Assembly (NCBI RefSeq): GCF_017254845.1
Contig: NZ_JAFKCU010000002.1
Coordinates: forward strand, 806,001 to 870,000
Direction: 5' to 3'
Source: Algoriphagus pacificus
GTDB lineage: Bacteria > Bacteroidota > Bacteroidia > Cytophagales > Cyclobacteriaceae
Length of the DNA stretch: 64,000 nt
Shown: positions 1-8,511 of the stretch, piece after piece
Layout: every line of letters begins with the position of its first letter
How positions within the stretch are numbered: position 1 is the stretch's first letter
Notes under the pieces: model-generated
What the model was told of the DNA's origin: nothing
What the model saw: the letters and a program-made list of their open reading frames with translations, nothing else
Databases searched by the model: none
Made by a program: the position numbers and the translations under genes

Positions 1-779
1 TGGATCATGGAATTAATTTTTTGGATACGGCAGATTTATACCAAGGAGGATGGAATGAAGAAATGATCGGGAAAACGATCCAAGGAAAGAGAAGTTCTGT
101 GGTTTTGGCCACAAAAGTTGGGAATCAACTAAGGCCAGATGGGAGTGGATGGGACTGGAACCCAAGAAAATCCTACATTTTGGAAGCTGTGGATAAAAGT
201 CTGAAAAGACTCCAAACAGATTTTATCGACCTATACCAATTGCATGGAGGAACCATCGAGGATCCTTGGGATGAAACCTTGGAAGCCTTCGAGATTTTGA
301 AAAAGCAGGGAAAAATCAAGGCATTTGGAATTTCTTCAATCCGACCAAATGTGATCAGAAAAGTTCTTTCAGATTCCAATCCTGCAACTGTGATGATGCA
401 GTATTCACCTTTAGACAGAAGACCGGAGGAAGAAGCATTTCCTTTGATATCCACTACCCAAACAAAAGTTTTGGTACGTGGAAGCCTTGCCAAAGGTATG
501 TTGATCAATAAAGCAGCCGGAGAATATCTGGATAGGACGAAAGAAGAAGTGCAAGCTATGAAGATTGCTATTCAGGAATCTGGTTTCTCTCCAGAGGCAT
601 TTTTGATCAAATTTGGATTGATGGAGTCTTCCGTAGGAGCTTTAATCATAGGGGCAAGTTCAGTAAGCCAAATCGAAAAAATGGCTCAAGGATACGAGGA
701 GAGTATGCAAATTCCAGATCAGCTGATCATTGATTTTAAAGAAAAATTCAGTCCAAACTACTACCAACAGCATCGGTAA
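1..779 (+). CDS. Aldo/keto reductase, 5'-truncated by window edge
   Basis: The reading frame is already open at base 3 and begins inside a gene: the first residues spell GINFLDTADLY, the conserved aldo/keto reductase strand carrying the catalytic Asp and Tyr. Downstream are the family landmarks LATKVG with the catalytic Lys, a segment ending IDLYQLHGG with the active-site His, and a C-terminal cofactor region ending in GASS. Such proteins are soluble (alpha/beta)8-barrels that reduce aldehydes or ketones with NADPH. About 40-50 N-terminal residues are outside the window, so the true start cannot be given. The physiological substrate cannot be inferred. The following gene lies 86 bases on and is probably transcribed separately. 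Confidence 0.9.
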   Translation, partial: DHGINFLDTADLYQGGWNEEMIGKTIQGKRSSVVLATKVGNQLRPDGSGWDWNPRKSYILEAVDKSLKRLQTDFIDLYQLHGGTIEDPWDETLEAFEILKKQGKIKAFGISSIRPNVIRKVLSDSNPATVMMQYSPLDRRPEEEAFPLISTTQTKVLVRGSLAKGMLINKAAGEYLDRTKEEVQAMKIAIQESGFSPEAFLIKFGLMESSVGALIIGASSVSQIEKMAQGYEESMQIPDQLIIDFKEKFSPNYYQQHR

Positions 780-865
780 AATTTCTGTTGTCCACTGAAA
801 ACAAATAGTTTATTTTCGGCAACCCTGGATTTGATTCCTATAACCACCCAAATTTTAAAACAAAG

Positions 866-3052
866 ATGAAGTTTCGATTACTCTATTTGGCATTGCCACT
901 TTTGGTATTTGCCTGCCAACCTAAAGAACTCACTGAACAAGAACGCTGGGAAGCTACTGCAGAACGAGTAGAGATTATCCGTGATGATTTTGGCGTTCCG
1001 CATATTTATGGCGCAACCGATGCGGATGCAGTTTTTGGAATGCTCTATGCCCAGTGTGAAGATGACTTTAGGAGAGTAGAGCGAAACTATGTTTGGGCGA
1101 CTGGTAGATTAGCCGAATTGGAAGGAGAGGAGGCGATTTACTCTGATCTTCGTGCCAATCTCTACATGACAGAAGCGGAGGCTAAAGCGGCCTATGATAC
1201 AGCGCCGGACTGGTTGAAAAAGCTTTGTATAGCCTTTGCTGATGGGGTTAATTATTATTTAGCTACGCATCCAGAAGTCACTCCTCAGGTGATTACACAC
1301 TATGAACCATGGATGCCCATGTTCTTCTCAGAGGGTTCCATTGGCGGAGACATTGAGCAGATTCCAACCCGAAGAATTGCTGCTTTTTATGGGGATAACC
1401 AATCCTTGGCTTTGAATGAATTTGGCAGTGGGTTAGATCCTGTGGATCTGACTGAAGAACCGAAAGGTTCCAATGGAATTGCTGTTTCTGGGAAATTAAC
1501 AGAATCAGGAAATGCCATGTTACTTATCAATCCTCATACTTCTTTTTATTTCCGACCAGAAATCCATGTGGTCAGCGAAGAAGGCCTGAATGCCTATGGA
1601 GCGGTGACTTGGGGGCAGTTTTTTGTCTATCAGGGATTCAATGAAAAGACCGGTTGGATGCATACCTCCACAGGAGTGGATTTTATCGATGAATTTGTGG
1701 AGGATGTGACAGAGACAGAGGGAAAATTGACCTACAAATATGGAGAAGAAAGCAGAGCTGTAACCGAGCTTCCGATTACGATCAAGTATAAAGAAGGAAG
1801 TGAGATCAAGGAAAAATCTTTTACCATGTATCGCACGCATCATGGTCCAGTGACGCACAAACTCGATGATAAATGGGTTGTGACCAAAATCAATTGGGAC
1901 CCAGTAAATGCTTTGACGCAAAGTTTTACAAGAACCAAGTTGAACAACCATGCGGAGTTTAAGGAAATGATGAACATCCGTACCAATTCCTCAAACAACA
2001 CGGTATATGCTGATGCAGATGGGAATATTGCCTATTTCCATGGCAATTTTATTCCAAAGCGAAATCCAGGTTTTGATTTTTCTAAGCCAGTGGATGGTTC
2101 CGATCCGGCTTCGGATTGGCAAGGTTTACACACGCTAGATGAAAGCATTACTTTGCTCAATCCTGGAACAGGCTGGATCCAAAACTGTAATTCGACACCA
2201 TACACTGCTGCTGGTGAGTTTAGCCCGAAAGCCGAAAATTATCCTGTTTACATGGCTCCGGAATCAGAAAATTACAGAGCTGTACATGCCGTTAGCGTAT
2301 TAAAAGACGCCAATCAACTGACTTTGGATAAATTGATTGATTTGGCTTATGATCCGTATTTGCCAGCATTCGAAAAATTGATTCCGATGCTTTTGAAAGC
2401 CTATGACCAAAAAGGGGTGGGTGATCCGGAATTAACCGAACCGATGAAAGTTTTGGAAAATTGGGATTACCGCACGAGAAAAGAATCCGTGGCCATGTCA
2501 TTGGCACATTTCTTTGGGATGAATTTTATGCGGAACCATGGAAATATCAATAACCTGCTTGAGTTTAATGCAGGAAAAGGAGAAATCCCAGCACCTGCAG
2601 CAACTGATCTTTTGGCAACTTTTAGAAGTACGATAGAGCAGATGAATGCTGATTTTGGTACTTGGAATACACCTTGGTCGGAGATCAACAGATTCCAGAG
2701 ATTGACAGGGGCTATCGATCTGAAGTTTGATGATGATAAACCTTATGTGCCAGTTGGTTTAGCTTCAGGAACCTGGGGAGCTTTGGCAGCTTATGGAGCC
2801 AGATCCACTCCGGAAACCAAGCGTTTGTACGGTTATAGAGGAAACAGTTTTGTAGCAGTAGTAGAGTTTGGAGAAAAAGTAAAAGCCAAATCTATATTGG
2901 CAGGAGGACAAAGTGCTGATCCGAATTCTCCTCATTTTGATGATCAAGCCCAGCGCTATGCAGATGCTGAATTCAAAGACGTGGCATTTTATAGAGAAGA
3001 TATCGAGGCTCGGGCAGAGGAGAAGTATCAGCCCGGCAAAAGGAATAAATAG
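866..3052 (+). CDS. Penicillin acylase family (Ntn-hydrolase) lipoprotein
   Basis: A 728-residue precursor with a lipoprotein signal (lipobox LVFAC, Cys17) followed by the penicillin-acylase fold. The N-terminal part (about residues 33-100) has the family's DDFGVPHIYG and YAQCEDDF segments. The autocatalytic cleavage point is visible as KGSNGIAVSG, where Ser202 would become the N-terminal nucleophile of the beta chain after self-processing. Relatives are periplasmic or surface amidases acting on beta-lactams, N-acyl homoserine lactones or other acyl amides; the sequence does not settle the substrate. Length fits the family. The upstream AKR gene is in the same direction but separated, and a terminator-like hairpin follows about 100 bases downstream. 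Confidence 0.92.
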   Translation: MKFRLLYLALPLLVFACQPKELTEQERWEATAERVEIIRDDFGVPHIYGATDADAVFGMLYAQCEDDFRRVERNYVWATGRLAELEGEEAIYSDLRANLYMTEAEAKAAYDTAPDWLKKLCIAFADGVNYYLATHPEVTPQVITHYEPWMPMFFSEGSIGGDIEQIPTRRIAAFYGDNQSLALNEFGSGLDPVDLTEEPKGSNGIAVSGKLTESGNAMLLINPHTSFYFRPEIHVVSEEGLNAYGAVTWGQFFVYQGFNEKTGWMHTSTGVDFIDEFVEDVTETEGKLTYKYGEESRAVTELPITIKYKEGSEIKEKSFTMYRTHHGPVTHKLDDKWVVTKINWDPVNALTQSFTRTKLNNHAEFKEMMNIRTNSSNNTVYADADGNIAYFHGNFIPKRNPGFDFSKPVDGSDPASDWQGLHTLDESITLLNPGTGWIQNCNSTPYTAAGEFSPKAENYPVYMAPESENYRAVHAVSVLKDANQLTLDKLIDLAYDPYLPAFEKLIPMLLKAYDQKGVGDPELTEPMKVLENWDYRTRKESVAMSLAHFFGMNFMRNHGNINNLLEFNAGKGEIPAPAATDLLATFRSTIEQMNADFGTWNTPWSEINRFQRLTGAIDLKFDDDKPYVPVGLASGTWGALAAYGARSTPETKRLYGYRGNSFVAVVEFGEKVKAKSILAGGQSADPNSPHFDDQAQRYADAEFKDVAFYREDIEARAEEKYQPGKRNK

Positions 3053-3054
3053 AA

Positions 3055-3110
3055 ATTAGATACTATAGAAATAGGCACTCCGCTGGTGGCGGAGAGCGAA
3101 ATAAATTAAG
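3055..3110. repeat. Short hairpin repeat related to the 6.6-kb array
   Basis: Just after the acylase stop codon lies a GAAATA-flanked palindrome: stem CTCCGC (3078-3083) pairs with GCGGAG (3089-3094), followed by AGCGAAATA. The same layout (GAAATA, GC-rich hairpin, GCGAAATA) recurs at 6.57-6.75 kb, so this is probably a single copy of that intergenic repeat family. No coding potential is evident. Confidence 0.55.
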
Positions 3111-3155
3111 ATAGGATTTAGGGATTATGTTGAACTATAATTCTAAAAAATTAAT

Positions 3156-3190
3156 ATTCCGAGGGAATTGAATCTCTCGGATTTTATTTT
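3156..3190 (+). terminator. Terminator-like hairpin after the acylase gene
   Basis: CCGAG (3159-3163) pairs with CTCGG (3176-3180), and the stem is extended on its loop side by GA/TC. A T-rich run follows from 3181. It would end transcription from the acylase gene on the plus strand. The stem is short, so the call is moderate. Confidence 0.5.
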
Positions 3191-3369
3191 TCAATGAAAA
3201 TCAGATTGTTTAGTAAACGGAAGCTGCTAACGAAGAAAAATTTTCTCATTTTATGGTCTTAATTCTAAGTTAAGCCGGTGTTACTTGAAACGACCTTTTG
3301 CAAAGTGAATAAAACGAACATTTGAAGGGATTAACAAAAATACAAAGTATTGGAAATGGGATAATAAAG

Positions 3370-3906
3370 ATGAAATTCAAAAGTCCTATAACTTTGGATG
3401 AATTCATTGTGCTCTTCGTTTTTGGAATAGTCTTGATCGCATTAACTATTCTCAATATCAATAAGGGAAAAACATTAATTGATAATATTTTAATTTTTGT
3501 TCCTGGAGTATTCGGGCTATTACTTTTGATTTGGTTTTTTGAACTGGTACTTCTCAATTTTCGAACATTAATAATCAATAAAAAGGCTGGAAATATTCTA
3601 TTTAAAAAAGTGATTAGTAGAAAAACAGTTCCGATTTCTGAAGTGAGTCACGTTTTATTAGGTAAAAAGAGAAATTCAGGGATACGGAACAACAGTGGAT
3701 TTAAAGGATCTGACACTATTACCACCTCAATCTACTTGCAGCTTAAGAACGGAAAGTTGGTAAATTTAATCCAAACGAGAGGTGTTAATATCTCAAACAA
3801 GAATGCTATAAATCAATTAAATAGTCACACAAAAATATCAGCTACTGAAATTGCCAACTTGCTAAATGTCAAAGTGAAAGTTGATAAAAATGATTTTTTT
3901 TGGTAG
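3370..3906 (+). CDS. Hypothetical membrane protein with PH-like C-terminal domain
   Basis: About 178 residues from the ATG at 3370; a TTG at 3322 would add 16 residues, but the ATG places a charged start directly before the first membrane segment. Two hydrophobic helices (about residues 13-30 and 42-62) are followed by a soluble domain starting LIINKKAGNILFKKV, which looks like the opening strands of a bacterial pleckstrin-homology-like domain. No catalytic motif is visible and I do not recognise a named family. The gene is AT-rich with many AAT/ATT codons and stands alone between a terminator-like hairpin and the photobiology cluster. Function unknown. Confidence 0.6.
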   Translation: MKFKSPITLDEFIVLFVFGIVLIALTILNINKGKTLIDNILIFVPGVFGLLLLIWFFELVLLNFRTLIINKKAGNILFKKVISRKTVPISEVSHVLLGKKRNSGIRNNSGFKGSDTITTSIYLQLKNGKLVNLIQTRGVNISNKNAINQLNSHTKISATEIANLLNVKVKVDKNDFFW

Positions 3907-3994
3907 CAGTATTTTCTGTTAATTGGACTCAATCACCTTTAAAATCTATCTAGTCCTAAACATTTTTTTTCCTTTCGGCTTTATCTAATTAGAA

Positions 3995-4309
3995 ATGAAT
4001 TCAAGGGAATTTGTATCCTATTTTCCTTTTGAAGATCGATTTTATATGACAGATAGAGAAATAGACCGGATTATAGAAATGGCTTGGGAGGATCGAACTC
4101 CCTTTGAAGCAATCGAAAACCAATTTGGGATTTCGGAAGCCCAAGTAATCAAATTGATGCGAAAAGAACTGAAACAGAGCTCTTTCAAAATGTGGCGAAA
4201 GCGTGTCAATAGCGGCGTTAGCCAAAAGCATCTCAAAAAGCGAAGCATTGAAATCAACCGATTTAAGTGTTCCAGACAGAGAAGCATTTCCCTGAATAAA
4301 ATTTCCTAG
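3995..4309 (+). CDS. DUF2805 / TIGR03643 family small protein
   Basis: A 104-residue protein whose core (about residues 19-80) carries the family's TDREIDRIIEMAWEDRTPFE segment, a helix-turn-helix-like stretch (FGISEAQVIKLMRKELK) and SSFKMWRKRV. The middle looks like a small three-helix DNA- or RNA-binding domain, and the tail is strongly basic. The function of the family is not known to me. It is the first gene of a four-gene same-strand run (flavin reductase, DUF2256, cryptochrome/photolyase) with a 16-base gap to the next gene, which suggests co-transcription and a role linked to light or DNA repair. The C-terminal 20 residues are poorly conserved-looking. Confidence 0.85.
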   Translation: MNSREFVSYFPFEDRFYMTDREIDRIIEMAWEDRTPFEAIENQFGISEAQVIKLMRKELKQSSFKMWRKRVNSGVSQKHLKKRSIEINRFKCSRQRSISLNKIS

Positions 4310-4325
4310 CGCTTTCCTCCATCAC

Positions 4326-4955
4326 ATGCAGTTAAAAAAAGAAGAACTAGAAAAGCTTGAGCGCAAGTTTAGGCTGAATCTGATCAATTCCATTTCAGGA
4401 ATAAAACCGGCCAATCTGATTGGAACAAAATCTCCCAATCAAGAAGAAAACGTGGCGGTATTTTCCTCGGTGGTCCATTTGGGTTCCAGTCCCGCCCAAC
4501 TGGGATTTATCATGCGTCCCCAAACGGAAGTTCCTAGAGATACCTATCCGAATATTATGGAGACGGGTTTTTACACGATCAATCATATTTCGAAATCCTT
4601 TATCAAGAAGGCTCATTTCACTTCCGCGAAATTGAAAAAGGGAGAATCTGAATTTGAGCGGATGAAATTACAACCGGAATACATAGCGGATTTTTATGCT
4701 CCCTTTGTGAAAGAGAGTTCTGTAAAAATCGGGATGAAACACCTGGAAAGCATTCCCTTGCCCAATGGTTGCATTTTTGTGATTGGATCGGTAGAACTGC
4801 TTGTTGTACCCGATCAGGTCATAAACTCGCTGGGTCAATTGGATTTGGAAAGCTATGATGGGGTAGGGATTTCCGGACTAAACAGCTATTACGGTTTGAA
4901 TTTGCTCGAAACCTTTCCCTATGTACGGGAAGATGAAATCCCTGATTTTGAATGA
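4326..4955 (+). CDS. Flavin reductase-like (FMN-binding split-barrel) protein
   Basis: 209 residues with the flavin-reductase-like fold: an N-terminal [11 protein letters not shown] strand, the [19 protein letters not shown] segment where such proteins bind the FMN phosphate, and a [18 protein letters not shown] stretch. Members hold FMN and either reduce free flavin or act as flavin-dependent oxidoreductases. No signal peptide is seen. The ATG follows the DUF2805 stop by 16 bases, and its stop codon overlaps the DUF2256 start (ATGA), so translation is likely coupled. A partner role supplying reduced flavin to the neighbouring photolyase is an inference from position only. Confidence 0.85.
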   Translation: MQLKKEELEKLERKFRLNLINSISGIKPANLIGTKSPNQEENVAVFSSVVHLGSSPAQLGFIMRPQTEVPRDTYPNIMETGFYTINHISKSFIKKAHFTSAKLKKGESEFERMKLQPEYIADFYAPFVKESSVKIGMKHLESIPLPNGCIFVIGSVELLVVPDQVINSLGQLDLESYDGVGISGLNSYYGLNLLETFPYVREDEIPDFE

Positions 4956-5098
4956 AGAAATCTGATTTGCCTACCAAGATTTGCATGGTCTGCAAGCGAC
5001 CTTTTTCCTGGCGGAAAAAATGGGAAAAAGACTGGGACGAAGTAAAATATTGCAGTGAACGCTGCCGAAGAAACAAATCGCATGGTACTAGCCATTAA
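4952..5098 (+). CDS. DUF2256 small zinc-finger-like protein (48 aa)
   Basis: A 48-residue protein, easily missed because of size. It has the DUF2256 signature: a CMVC pair, then [19 protein letters not shown] and SERC, giving four cysteines (C-x2-C ... C-x3-C) that should bind one zinc, with many Arg/Lys and Trp residues between. The ATG overlaps the flavin reductase stop by four bases, and the stop lies 17 bases inside the cryptochrome/photolyase frame, so the three genes are translationally interleaved. DUF2256 genes are commonly found beside cryptochrome/photolyase genes. Biochemical role unknown; a nucleic-acid-binding accessory is plausible. Confidence 0.88.
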   Translation: MKKSDLPTKICMVCKRPFSWRKKWEKDWDEVKYCSERCRRNKSHGTSH

Positions 5099-6560
5099 CC
5101 TTATTTTTCCACATCAGCTTTTTTCTTCCAGTCCTTTGTTGGAAAATAAGCATGAGGTTTACCTGATTGAGGAGTTTTTGTTTTTCAGGCAATACAATTT
5201 TCACAAGCAAAAGTTGGCATTTCATAGAGCTTCGATGAAAGCCTACCAAAGTTTCTTGGAGGAAAAAGGAAAAAAGGTTCACTACATCGCAAGCGACTCT
5301 GAGCTTTCCGACATTAGGAAATTTCAAAAAGAGATCGAAGAAAAGAAGATTACCGAGATCCATTTCATAGATCCAGTTGATAACTGGCTGGAAAAAAGAT
5401 TCCGAAAAGCAGCCAAATCCTGCAAATTGACATTGCATGAGAATCCAGCATTTCTGAATAGCAAAAAAGAGCTTTCCAAGTTTTTCAAGCCTGATAAAAA
5501 ATCGTTTTTCCAGACAACTTTCTACAAGCAGGAGCGGAAAGACAAAGAGATTCTCATGGATAAGGATCATGAGCCGGAGGGTGGAAATTGGACTTACGAT
5601 ACTGAAAACCGGAAGAAATATCCCAAAGGCAAAACCCCTCCTTCGATTCAATTCCCTGATGCTTCTGATTTTTGGGAGGAAGCTGTGACTTACACCAAAA
5701 AGCATTTTGGAGATAATCCCGGCAAACTGACCAAAGAGCCTATTTATCCCATCAATCAGCAACAAGCGGAGGCATGGTTGGATCAGTTTTTAGAAAAGAG
5801 ATTTCATGAATTTGGGCCTTACGAGGATGCAATTGTTAAGGATGAGTCCTACCTAAACCACAGTTTGCTTTCTCCTCTGATCAATGTGGGATTGCTACTT
5901 CCGGATCAGGTATTGGATAAGAGTCTAGAATTTGCCAAAAAAGAAAAAGTCCCTATCAATTCTACTGAAGGATTTGTCCGGCAAATTATAGGTTGGAGGG
6001 AGTTTATCAGAGGGATGTATGAATGCAAGGGTACTTATTCCAGAACCCGGAATTACTGGGGATTTAAGCGAAAGATTCCAGCAAGTTTTTATGATGGAAG
6101 TACAGGTATAGCTCCAGTTGACCAAACGATCAAAAAGGTATTGAAAACCGGATATTGTCATCATATCGAGCGTTTGATGATTCTGGGTAATTTTATGTTA
6201 CTCTGCGAATTTGACCCGGATGAAGTGTATCGATGGTTTATGGAATTGTTTATAGATGCCTACGACTGGGTGATGGTACCCAATGTGTATGGTATGAGTC
6301 AGTTTGCAGATGGGGGATTATTCGCAACGAAACCCTATATCGCTGGATCCAATTACCTGAAAAAGATGAGTGACTATCCAAAGGGTGATTGGGAGGAAAT
6401 TTGGGATGGTCTCTTTTGGAGATTTATAGACGAGCATTCTGATTTTTTCCAAGGCAACCCAAGGTTATCGATGATGTATCATACTTGGAATAAGATGTCA
6501 AAGGATAAAAAAGAAGCGCATCTGAATAATGCCAAGGCGTTTTTGGGGAAGTTGAATTAA
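5082..6560 (+). CDS. Cryptochrome/photolyase family protein, FeS-BCP type lacking Fe-S cysteines
   Basis: 492 residues from the ATG at 5082 ([14 protein letters not shown]); a GTG at 5055 would add nine residues but is less likely. The N-terminal half is the deoxyribodipyrimidine photolyase-related Rossmann domain; the C-terminal half is the FAD-binding helical domain with [26 protein letters not shown] and [14 protein letters not shown]. Family members repair UV photoproducts (often 6-4) or act as cryptochromes. The prototype binds a [4Fe-4S] cluster through four Cys. Here the expected C-x2-C region after KMSDY reads [14 protein letters not shown] with no Cys, and the first ligand position has Pro-Val context (GIAPVDQT). 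The chain ends a translationally coupled cluster. Confidence 0.92.
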   Translation: MVLAINLIFPHQLFSSSPLLENKHEVYLIEEFLFFRQYNFHKQKLAFHRASMKAYQSFLEEKGKKVHYIASDSELSDIRKFQKEIEEKKITEIHFIDPVDNWLEKRFRKAAKSCKLTLHENPAFLNSKKELSKFFKPDKKSFFQTTFYKQERKDKEILMDKDHEPEGGNWTYDTENRKKYPKGKTPPSIQFPDASDFWEEAVTYTKKHFGDNPGKLTKEPIYPINQQQAEAWLDQFLEKRFHEFGPYEDAIVKDESYLNHSLLSPLINVGLLLPDQVLDKSLEFAKKEKVPINSTEGFVRQIIGWREFIRGMYECKGTYSRTRNYWGFKRKIPASFYDGSTGIAPVDQTIKKVLKTGYCHHIERLMILGNFMLLCEFDPDEVYRWFMELFIDAYDWVMVPNVYGMSQFADGGLFATKPYIAGSNYLKKMSDYPKGDWEEIWDGLFWRFIDEHSDFFQGNPRLSMMYHTWNKMSKDKKEAHLNNAKAFLGKLN

Positions 6561-6561
6561 A

Positions 6562-6876
6562 GAGAAATACAGTAGAGATACAATGGAAATATGCTCACCG
6601 CCGGCTGGCGGATCGCGAAATATTTAGATAGCCCTTCTCGGGCAGATATTTTAAAGATATGGCTAAAGCCAAGATATTTCAGGGGATATCTCCGAAATAC
6701 CTAGAAATACAGTAGAAATAAGCTTACCACTGATGACGGTAAGCGAAATACATAGAAATAGAGTTTTGACTAAGGTATTTCGCGAAGCGTATCTCGGGAG
6801 CGAAGCGACCTTATTTCGCCGAAGGCGTATTTCAGCGAAGCTGTATCTCGCTGTAGCCTTTCTCGCCGAAGACCAA
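6562..6876. repeat. Array of short hairpins with GAAATA/TATTTC spacers
   Basis: The 385-base gap between photolyase and ssb holds at least nine short palindromes. Left part (6562-6760): CCGCCGG.. (6598-6612), GCCC/GGGC (6631-6643), GGCT/AGCC (6661-6669), GGGGATATCTCC (6682-6693), CTTACC/GGTAAG (6723-6743), separated by GAAATA motifs. Right part (6776-6876): GCGAAGC three times (6782, 6799, 6834), GCCGAAGGC (6818) and GCTGTAGC (6850), separated by TATTTC or TATCTCG, i.e. the reverse complement of the left spacer. GCGAAGC is a sequence known to fold into an unusually stable DNA mini-hairpin. No gene is supported in this stretch. Confidence 0.75.
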
Positions 6877-6894
6877 TTAAAAAATCCAATAAAA

Positions 6895-6923
6895 AAACCG
6901 GGAAAGTATTCTTCTCCCGGTTT
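6895..6923 (-). terminator. Rho-independent terminator of ssb
   Basis: AAACCGGGA (6895-6903) pairs with TCCCGGTTT (6915-6923). On the minus strand the stem is followed by a run of T (the A run at 6891-6897), 22 bases after the ssb stop codon. It also separates ssb from the hairpin array. Confidence 0.85.
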
Positions 6924-6945
6924 TTGGTTTAGGATAATATCCATT

Positions 6946-7335
6946 TTAGAAAGGCAAATCATCCTCAGTTTCTTCAGCAGCTTCTGCGGAGATACTTGCT
7001 TTTCTATCACCCATCAAAAGGATGTTTTGTACGATGACTTCAGTGATATACCGCTTGTTGCCTTCCTTGTCTTCATAGGAACGGTTGCTAAGCTTGCCTT
7101 CGATGGCGATTTCCGAACCCTTGTCTGTGTACTTTTCTAGAAGCTGAGCTTGCTTGCCCCAGGCAACCAGATTATGCCAGGTGGTTTCTTCTACACGTTC
7201 ACCTTTTTGGTTTTTGTAATACTCGTTGGTGGCGAGAGCTACCTTCCCTAGGGATTTGCCACCCTCTAGATTTTTGATTTCTACTTTGGCTCCTAGACGT
7301 CCGATTAGCTGTACTCTGTTTCTTAGCGTGTTCAT
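6946..7335 (-). CDS. ssb: Single-stranded DNA-binding protein
   Basis: 129 residues beginning MNTLRNRVQLIGRLG, the typical start of Bacteroidota SSB. The OB-fold covers about residues 1-105 with the conserved TTWHNLVAWGKQAQLLEKY and GSEIAIEGKL segments. The C-terminus is the acidic tip DDLPF that recruits replication and repair partners. It binds ssDNA as a tetramer in replication, recombination and repair. The gene is monocistronic: a strong terminator follows, and a 10-base tandem repeat lies about 100 bases upstream. It is short of the usual 140-180 residues because the linker is brief, which is common for a second, repair- or element-associated SSB; whether this is the main SSB is uncertain. 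Confidence 0.95.
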   Translation of the reverse strand: MNTLRNRVQLIGRLGAKVEIKNLEGGKSLGKVALATNEYYKNQKGERVEETTWHNLVAWGKQAQLLEKYTDKGSEIAIEGKLSNRSYEDKEGNKRYITEVIVQNILLMGDRKASISAEAAEETEDDLPF

Positions 7336-7433
7336 AATGTTTGTTGTTTTGTTGTGAAAATTTGTTTTTCGTTTTCGCTAGAGGAATTCGATAAGCCAAA
7401 GTTGGGAGATGGCTATAAGTAGAGTCGGGAGTT

Positions 7434-7469
7434 AGTCGTTTGTATCCGTTTGTAGTCGTTTGTTGTCGG
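7434..7469. repeat. 10-bp tandem repeat upstream of ssb
   Basis: Three and a half units of a 10-base repeat: AGTCGTTTGT (7434), ATCCGTTTGT (7444), AGTCGTTTGT (7454), then TGTCGG. The period matches one helical turn, so the core CGTTTGT falls on the same DNA face each time. It lies about 100-135 bases upstream of the ssb start codon and before the accessory island. It could be a regulatory site or part of the island boundary. Confidence 0.45.
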
Positions 7470-7613
7470 ATAAGCTTCATTTAGAGGCTATTGAGGCGGA
7501 TTATTATTGAAAAAAGTTTAGTAGGTTTAGTATAGAAAAATGTGACATTCGTATAAATGGGTGTTAGCGGTCATTGTAACGAACGAAACAAACCCACAGA
7601 AAAGTAACGGAAA

Positions 7614-8501
7614 ATGAAACAGACAATAATTTTTGCATTAACAATTTTCACATTGACCTCGTGCAACAACAAAACAGAAAACACAGATAAGAGTATGGCG
7701 ACAACAACAAACGATAGTTTGACTTTTAAAAATGGCTATTCCGAAGTGAACGGACTGAAAATGTATTTTGAAATTTACGGACAAGGCAAACCACTTGTTC
7801 TCATTCACGGTGGTGGTTCGACAATCCAGTCCAACTTTGAAAAAGTTATTCCATTATTTGCAAAAAATAGAAAAGTAATTGCGGTTGAACTTCAAGCACA
7901 CGGACGGACAAATGACCGAAATGCTGACCTAACATTTGAACAGGACGCAGATGATGTTGCTACACTTCTCAAAAACTTGAAAATAGACAAGGCGGACTTT
8001 TTCGGTTTTAGTAACGGTGGGACAACTACTTTACAAATCGCTATTCGACACCCTGAATTAGTTGATAAAATAATTTTAGGTTCTGCACTTGCCAAACGTA
8101 ACGGAGTTCCTGAATGGTTTTGGGGTTTTATGTCGCAAGCAAAATTGGAAAATATGCCTGAGCAACTAAAAGAAGGTTATAAAAAAGTTGCGGCTGACAC
8201 AAATGGTTTACAAGTTATGCACGACAGAGATGCCAAGAGAATGGTAAACTTCAAAGACATTCCAGATGAACAAATTAAATCTATAAAAGCACCGACTTTA
8301 ATCATCATTGGAGACAAAGATGTTATTACACCCGAACACGCAATTGAATTGCACAGACAAATTAAAAATTCTGATTTAGCAATTATTCCAGGCGGACACG
8401 GACAATACATTGGAGAAATTACAACAATAACACCCGACACAAAAGAAAGTGAATTTGTTGTGCCGATGATTGAAAAGTTTTTGAACAAATCGAAAGAATA
8501 A
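7614..8501 (+). CDS. Alpha/beta hydrolase lipoprotein in putative gene cassette
   Basis: 295 residues with a lipoprotein signal (LTLTSC-type lipobox, Cys17). The alpha/beta-hydrolase core shows the oxyanion segment LVLIHGGGS (61-69), the nucleophile elbow GFSNGG (Ser133), APTLIIIGDKD with the likely acid, and IPGGHG with the catalytic His near the C-terminus. It would act on the outer membrane or periplasmic side; substrate unknown. Base use differs from neighbours: every His in the visible core is CAC, Thr is mostly ACA and about half the Asp codons are GAC, where flanking core genes favour CAT and GAT. With the attC-like palindrome right after the stop, this suggests acquisition as a mobile cassette. 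Confidence 0.85.
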   Translation: MKQTIIFALTIFTLTSCNNKTENTDKSMATTTNDSLTFKNGYSEVNGLKMYFEIYGQGKPLVLIHGGGSTIQSNFEKVIPLFAKNRKVIAVELQAHGRTNDRNADLTFEQDADDVATLLKNLKIDKADFFGFSNGGTTTLQIAIRHPELVDKIILGSALAKRNGVPEWFWGFMSQAKLENMPEQLKEGYKKVAADTNGLQVMHDRDAKRMVNFKDIPDEQIKSIKAPTLIIIGDKDVITPEHAIELHRQIKNSDLAIIPGGHGQYIGEITTITPDTKESEFVVPMIEKFLNKSKE

Positions 8502-8511
8502 ACAACGAACT

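Noticed and set aside
6663-7140. Open frames on both strands across the hairpin array and ssb
   Set aside because: They are made of the repeat and the antisense of ssb; the translations are low-complexity and fit no family.
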